A stretch of DNA of 10,654 nt, taken from NCBI GenBank assembly GCA_964461105.1, contig CAYWSY010000071.1:1-10654 (forward strand), written 5' to 3'. A program made the position numbers and the translations under genes. Shown here piece by piece: positions 7,778 to 10,654 of the stretch. The notes below the pieces were generated by a model. The model did no database searches. It was not told where the DNA came from and saw only the letters and a program-made list of their open reading frames with translations. How positions within the stretch are numbered: position 1 is the stretch's first letter; every line of letters starts with the position of its first letter. This DNA comes from JAGVMG01 sp964461105 (GTDB lineage Bacteria; Chlamydiota; Chlamydiia; Chlamydiales; Rhabdochlamydiaceae).

Positions 7778-8047
7778 TCAGAGATCTTCTTTTAATAATC
7801 TAATGGTTCTTTGATCGAAGTTTTTAAAGTCTTGCTCATCATAGATGCAAATGGTTATTTCTTTACTGCAGTCTAAGTTTGATAAGTGAAAGTGTTGTAG
7901 TTTAGGGTCTTCTAACAGTTGATTAAGATAGCCTCTTAATTGTACGGCTTCTTGTTTAGTAAGAAAAACACTAACCTTGTCTAGCCGTTGATCGGATTCG
8001 TCATTTAAAATTCTCAAAATGTCACCCCTTATCTGTGTGGAATGTTG
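7778..8047 (-). pseudogene. Conserved hypothetical protein, 5' end removed by IS66 insertion
   Basis: The remnant encodes about 89 C-terminal residues of host origin, starting QHSTQIRGDILRILN. It has the pattern SVFLTKQEAVQLRGYLNQLL then a D-P....H-F-H loop and a strand EITICIYDE, like small uncharacterised proteins with the plan 'helix E-A..L...L..LL.DP..hH.H....EI.i.iy'. Everything upstream of 8047 now belongs to the IS66 left end. The open frame continues 22 codons into the element, giving a chimeric ORF that could start at ATG 8068 (MGWLDAY then the native part) or TTG 8113, neither with a good Shine-Dalgarno. The native start is missing. As the remaining part may be nearly full length, a product made from the chimeric start could still fold. 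No function is assigned. Confidence 0.7.
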
Positions 8048-8072
8048 GTAAGCGTCTAACCAGCCCATCTTT
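8048..8072 (+). repeat. IS66 left terminal inverted repeat
   Basis: 25 bases match the right end at 23 positions: 13 identical bases (GTAAGCGTCTAAC), a 3-base stretch with two mismatches, then CCCATCTTT identical. Confidence 0.92.
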
Positions 8073-8096
8073 TTAAATTTCGCCCAGTATGTCACT

Positions 8097-8115
8097 CTTT
8101 GGCTTTTAACCAAAG
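8097..8115 (+). promoter_or_regulatory. Small hairpin overlapping the tnpA Shine-Dalgarno
   Basis: CTTTGG (8097-8102) pairs with CCAAAG (8110-8115) across a 7-base loop. The right arm covers the start of the tnpA Shine-Dalgarno (AAAGGGG, 8112-8118). It may damp translation of transposition genes from transcripts entering the element, as known for other IS families, but the stem is only 6 bp. Confidence 0.35.
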
Positions 8116-8122
8116 GGGTCCT

Positions 8123-8443
8123 ATGCCACAGTCAAGTTCCGAAGAAAAAAGACGCCACTGGGCGGAAAACATTTTACAACAACAAAAAAGCGGCCAAAAC
8201 ATCCATCGGTGGTGTCGAGAAAATAACATTTCTTACACGGCATTTTTCTATTGGAAAGAACGGCTGGGTAATTCTTCCCATAAGCCTATCAGCCGTTCTG
8301 ATTTTACTGAATTATCCTCAGCCTCTTCAAATGACCCAGGACTCACTCTCGAATATCAAGGAATTCGAATCGTTCTTTCTAAGGATTTCGATGTAGCGGT
8401 TCTTGGGAAATGCCTTCGAGTTCTTAGGAGCATCTCATGCTGA
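8123..8443 (+). CDS. tnpA: IS66 family accessory transposition protein TnpA
   Basis: 106 residues from ATG 8123, chosen because AAAGGGG lies just upstream; a TTG at 8099 would add 8 residues with no support. Residues about 7-48 form the helix-turn-helix typical of IS66 OrfA proteins (EEKRRHWAENILQQQ..G.NIHRWCRENNISYTAFFYWKERL), expected to bind DNA. The C-terminal part (LTLEYQGIRIVLSKDFDVAVLGKCLRVL) matches the short conserved strand-helix block at the end of the family. The gene ends in TGA overlapping the ATG of tnpB (ATGCTGA at 8437-8443), so the two are likely translationally coupled. TnpA assists the TnpC transposase, though its precise role is not settled. Confidence 0.92.
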   Translation: MPQSSSEEKRRHWAENILQQQKSGQNIHRWCRENNISYTAFFYWKERLGNSSHKPISRSDFTELSSASSNDPGLTLEYQGIRIVLSKDFDVAVLGKCLRVLRSISC

Positions 8444-8775
8444 CGGTTCCTGCCAACGCACGCTTGTTCCTCTACCAGGTTCCAGTCAGTATGCATAAAA
8501 GCTTCGAGGGCCTGAGTGCTATCGTAGAGCAAATGTTTCCTGACGAGCTTCTTTCTGGAGCACTTTTTATCTTTCTCAGTCGTCAGAGAGATCGCATGAA
8601 AGTTCTTTACTGGGATGGTGATGGATTCGCAATTTTTTATAAGCGACTTGAGAAAGGGGTCTATACTGTGTCCACTTCAAAGTTAGAGAAATTTCAAACT
8701 CAGCGCTTCAATTTTTTGCTTGTTGAAGCAGGCCCTGTGCAAGCACAGGGTCGATGGAAACAAGCAAAAAAGTGA
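8437..8775 (+). CDS. tnpB: IS66 family accessory protein TnpB (Orf2)
   Basis: 112 residues, close to the family's usual ~115. The IS66 Orf2 signatures are present: MHKSFEGLSAIVEQ (19-32; usually M-R-K-S-F-x-G-L), LFIFLSRQRDRMKVLYWDGDGFAIFYKRLEKG (43-74) and a degraded RFNFLLVEAG (90-99) where relatives have R..l..LLEG. It overlaps the end of tnpA by 7 bases. From residue 76 onward the coding sequence is the left arm of a large quasi-palindrome, and roughly the last 11 residues (QAQGRWKQAKK) are encoded by the inverted copy. The C terminus may therefore have been altered by the event that made the palindrome. It is not related to the RNA-guided TnpB of IS605 elements despite the shared name. 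Confidence 0.9.
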   Translation: MLTVPANARLFLYQVPVSMHKSFEGLSAIVEQMFPDELLSGALFIFLSRQRDRMKVLYWDGDGFAIFYKRLEKGVYTVSTSKLEKFQTQRFNFLLVEAGPVQAQGRWKQAKK

Positions 8776-8822
8776 AGATGCTGAGGCAGAAATTTCTCTA
8801 ACTTTGAAGTGGACGCAGTATA
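8662..8822 (+). repeat. Quasi-palindrome of about 160 bp spanning the 3' end of tnpB
   Basis: Left arm 8662-8740 and right arm 8743-8822 are separated by only AA (8741-8742). The outer 34 bases pair at 33 positions. Inward there are further blocks CTCAGC, CTTCA, TTTTTTGCTTGTT and, at the tip, CCCTGTGC/GCACAGGG, with a few mismatched stretches between. By my alignment about 66 of 80 positions pair. As RNA it would fold into one very long hairpin containing the tnpB stop codon; as DNA it could extrude a cruciform. The left arm is the conserved tnpB coding sequence, so the right arm is probably an inverted duplicate that has since drifted. Confidence 0.88.
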
Positions 8823-8833
8823 TGTCGCAAAAA

Positions 8834-8871
8834 AAGAAAGCCCCTCGCCGTTGGCACGGCGAGAGTTTCTT
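8834..8871 (+). terminator. Terminator-like hairpin between tnpB and tnpC
   Basis: CTCGCCGT (8844-8851) pairs perfectly with ACGGCGAG (8856-8863) over a TGGC loop. It is flanked by AAGAAA (8834-8839) and TTTCTT (8866-8871), which extend the stem after a small internal bulge. An A-rich run precedes it and a U-rich stretch follows, as in a factor-independent terminator that may work in both directions. It would cut tnpAB transcripts off before tnpC. The downstream U-tract is interrupted, so efficiency is uncertain. Confidence 0.6.
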
Positions 8872-8991
8872 ATGCTTTTAGAAGGGATTGAACCAAAGCG
8901 ATTGCGACGTCGATTCTCTCTATGAAAAACAAAACGCTTTTAATGGTTTTTTACTTTCTTTTTTTGAGTCGTTCCCTGTATCATTTTGTCT

Positions 8992-10533
8992 ATGACAACA
9001 GCTCAATTTCAGGATCAGGAATATCTTCAAAATGAAAACGCAGAACTGCGTAGCGCTCTCGCGCAACAAGAACAAAAAATTGTTTGTCTTGAAGAACAAT
9101 TAGATTGGTTCAAACGACAGATCTTTGGAAAACGCTCAGAGAGGGTTGTTGCTGATATAAACAGCCAGCAGCTGGAATTTGAAGGATTTGAGTCCCTTCC
9201 AACCTCGACTCAGGAAGAAACGAAAAATGTTCCAGCTCATCAACGCCGAAAACCCAATCGCAATGGCCAGGATGCTATCACTCTCCATCCTGATCTCCCT
9301 GTAGAAACAATCATTCTTGATATTCCTGAAGAAGAAAAAACCTGCAAGGAAACGGGAATCCCTTTAACTCAAATTGGGTCTGAAGTAACGCATAAGCTCG
9401 CTCATAAGCCAGGTAATTACTACATCAAGGAAATCATTCGCCCTAAATATGCCCATTCAGAAAAATCGGAAATGGGCATTATGACAGCAGAGCTTCCCGA
9501 TAGCATTATTCCCAAATGCAGAGCTGATGAGAGCTTTCTCGCTGAAATAATTACTCAGAAGTTTGCAGACCACTTACCCTTATACCGCATTGCAGAAGGG
9601 ATGAGCCGAGTAGGCGTTAAGATCAGTCGAAAGCTTCTCTCTCAATGGGTCGTTCGTTGTGGAATGGCTCTCAAGCCTCTCTGGAATGTGATGACTCAAA
9701 AAGTCTTAAGCGGTCAAAACATTTTCATTGATGAGAGCCCTGTCAAACTGCAAGCAAAAGACAAGTGTGATACGGGATATATGTGGACGATTGTCGGAGG
9801 TAATGGATCAAATCCAGCCTATCGAATCTATGACTTCCGAGAAAATCGACGCCACGAGAATGTTCTCGATATCCTGCAAGATTATCGCGGAATTATACAT
9901 TCCGACAAATATGCCGCATATCAACGATTAGCTGAACGTAAAATCATTACTTGGTGCCCATGTTGGGCTCATATTCGAAGAAAATTTTTTGAGGCTGAGT
10001 CTGGAGACCCTGTTCTTCGTGCATGGGTCCTTAGAAAAATCCGCTATCTTTTTATGCTCGACAGAGTTGCTTGGGCAAGGTCTCCTGGAGAACGTCTACG
10101 TATTCGAAAGGAAAAAGAAGTGCCGATCATTAATGAGCTGATTGAAAAGATCAAAGCGCAGCTTATCGAAGGAAAGCTCCTGCCTAAATCGAAACTTCGT
10201 GAAGCTTTGGGTTATTTCTGCGGTTTGATTCCTTATGTTAAAAATTACACAGAAAACCCATTTTCTCATCTCGATAATAATATTGCAGAAAGGGCAATAC
10301 GTCCTCTTGCAATAGGAAGAAAAAATTGGCTCTTCTTTGGGAGCGTGGGGGCTGGCGAGGCGGGAGGGATCTTGCTATCGTTTGTTCAAACTTGCCGAGG
10401 GCTTGGGATCAACCCACGAGAATATCTGGAAGACGTATTTCGAAGGCTCATGAGTCATAGCGCGCAAAAGCTCGAAGAACTATTGCCAGATCAATGGCTT
10501 CTCAATCGTAAAAAATCTGATCGAGTCACTTAA
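8992..10533 (+). CDS. tnpC: IS66 family transposase TnpC (DDE)
   Basis: 513 residues from ATG 8992; a TTG two codons earlier is also in frame but less likely. Domains in order: an N-terminal leucine-zipper-like coiled coil (about residues 8-45, ending WFKRQIFGKRSER); a degenerate IS66 zinc-finger region (about 90-155) in which only one cysteine of the usual pairs is seen (TCKETGIPL) and the second pair is lost (KYAHSEKSE); and the DDE_Tnp_IS66 catalytic core. Its acidic residues are visible as FIDES (D247), IHSDKYAAY (D305) and LDNNIAERAIRP (E433), with WAHIRRKFF and GRKNWLFFGS also typical. The C-terminal IS66 block FVQTCRGLGINPREYLEDVF is present. The full length and intact triad suggest an active enzyme that cuts and joins the element's ends. 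No Shine-Dalgarno is seen before the start. Confidence 0.94.
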   Translation: MTTAQFQDQEYLQNENAELRSALAQQEQKIVCLEEQLDWFKRQIFGKRSERVVADINSQQLEFEGFESLPTSTQEETKNVPAHQRRKPNRNGQDAITLHPDLPVETIILDIPEEEKTCKETGIPLTQIGSEVTHKLAHKPGNYYIKEIIRPKYAHSEKSEMGIMTAELPDSIIPKCRADESFLAEIITQKFADHLPLYRIAEGMSRVGVKISRKLLSQWVVRCGMALKPLWNVMTQKVLSGQNIFIDESPVKLQAKDKCDTGYMWTIVGGNGSNPAYRIYDFRENRRHENVLDILQDYRGIIHSDKYAAYQRLAERKIITWCPCWAHIRRKFFEAESGDPVLRAWVLRKIRYLFMLDRVAWARSPGERLRIRKEKEVPIINELIEKIKAQLIEGKLLPKSKLREALGYFCGLIPYVKNYTENPFSHLDNNIAERAIRPLAIGRKNWLFFGSVGAGEAGGILLSFVQTCRGLGINPREYLEDVFRRLMSHSAQKLEELLPDQWLLNRKKSDRVT

Positions 10534-10554
10534 CCAATTCTCGTTAGAGCTACC

Positions 10555-10581
10555 TTTAGATTTGGGGTTTTAGGTTAGTTT
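10555..10581 (+). repeat. Subterminal direct repeat, copy 1
   Basis: 27 bases containing TTAGATTT and GGGTTTT. They match copy 2, 47 bases downstream, at 22 of 27 positions. Both lie in the 121-base non-coding stretch between tnpC and the IS right end, where transposase binding sites would be expected. Confidence 0.55.
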
Positions 10582-10601
10582 CTCTATGAAAATTGACTAA
10601 A

Positions 10602-10628
10602 CTTAGATTTAGGGTTTTGGTTTAGCTT
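10602..10628 (+). repeat. Subterminal direct repeat, copy 2
   Basis: Second copy of the 27-base repeat, ending one base before the right terminal inverted repeat. No comparable pair is seen next to the left end, so the two ends of the element are asymmetric. Confidence 0.55.
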
Positions 10629-10629
10629 C

Positions 10630-10654
10630 AAAGATGGGTTCGTTAGACGCTTAC
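10630..10654 (-). repeat. IS66 right terminal inverted repeat
   Basis: The reverse complement begins GTAAGCGTCTAAC and matches the left end at 23 of 25 bases. The repeat's outer edge is the last base of the window. Confidence 0.92.

Larger units (their letters stand above)
8048..10654 (+). mobile_element. Complete IS66-family insertion sequence, 2607 bp
   Basis: The element is delimited by matching ends: GTAAGCGTCTAAC at 8048 and its reverse complement ending at 10654, the last base of the window. This is the GTAAGCG-type end typical of IS66. It carries the standard trio tnpA, tnpB and tnpC in order, and its size fits the family's usual 2.5-2.7 kb. All three frames are open. The 8 bases to the left (GAATGTTG, 8040-8047) are the expected target-site duplication, but the right flank lies outside the window and cannot be compared. 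Odd features: a quasi-palindrome of about 160 bp at the end of tnpB, a 216-base gap before tnpC, and a pair of direct repeats near the right end. Confidence 0.93.

Noticed and set aside
7743..7800. Possible terminator between the 435-residue gene and the truncated gene
   Set aside because: AACGATC occurs twice in direct orientation and AGATC/GATCT is too short; no stable stem with a T-run was found.
8437..8775. TnpB as an RNA-guided (IS605/Cas12-like) nuclease
   Set aside because: The name is shared only; size and motifs are those of IS66 Orf2, and there is no RuvC domain or omega-RNA region.
8986..8991. TTG start two codons before tnpC ATG
   Set aside because: No ribosome-binding site supports it and an ATG follows at once.
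10555..10628. TTTAGGG-like motifs resembling plant-type telomere repeats
   Set aside because: Only isolated, imperfect occurrences inside the IS right end; not a tandem array.
1..10654. CRISPR array, tRNA, rRNA, riboswitch or classical defence system
   Set aside because: No regularly spaced direct repeats, no recognisable RNA gene and no defence-related motif could be seen on either strand.

Overview
The window looks like a chromosomal piece of an obligate intracellular or host-associated bacterium. My best guess is an environmental member of the Chlamydiota, with a Legionella/Coxiella-like gammaproteobacterium as the alternative. The clues are a filamentous-haemagglutinin-like repeat protein, a eukaryote-like delta(24)-sterol reductase homologue, two tandem nucleobase-type permeases, unrecognised host-specific genes and an IS66 element. 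No rRNA, tRNA or informational gene is present, so the assignment is an inference.

Layout. (1) 1-1751, plus strand: the 3' part of a large repetitive beta-helix protein resembling filamentous haemagglutinin; its start lies outside the window. (2) 5963-1752, minus strand: a compact four-gene operon. It runs from an NCS1/CodB-like permease to a second paralogous permease (TAATG overlap), then a DHCR24-like FAD oxidoreductase (4-base gap), then yidD (24-base gap). Its last stop codon directly abuts the stop of the repeat protein. (3) 5964-6208: an AT-rich divergent intergenic region with a good sigma70-type promoter pointing right. (4) 6209-7742, plus strand: a 61-residue glycine-zipper membrane peptide and a 435-residue protein of unknown function, probably co-transcribed. 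(5) 7778-8047, minus strand: the remnant of a small conserved-hypothetical gene whose 5' end has been cut off by an insertion sequence. (6) 8048-10654: a complete 2607-bp IS66-family element with 25-bp terminal inverted repeats (23/25 matching) and genes tnpA, tnpB and tnpC. Its right end coincides with the last base of the window.

How it fits together. The minus-strand operon joins membrane uptake (two transporters), a flavoenzyme whose known relatives reduce the sterol side chain, and a membrane-protein insertion factor. This suggests a membrane or host-metabolite role, but no shared pathway is proven. The IS66 element is apparently intact and has inactivated or re-fused its left neighbour. 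Its most unusual part is a quasi-palindrome of about 160 bp spanning the end of tnpB (8662-8822). It is followed by a terminator-like hairpin, which should decouple tnpC expression from tnpAB. I see no CRISPR array, phage gene cluster or recognisable defence system.
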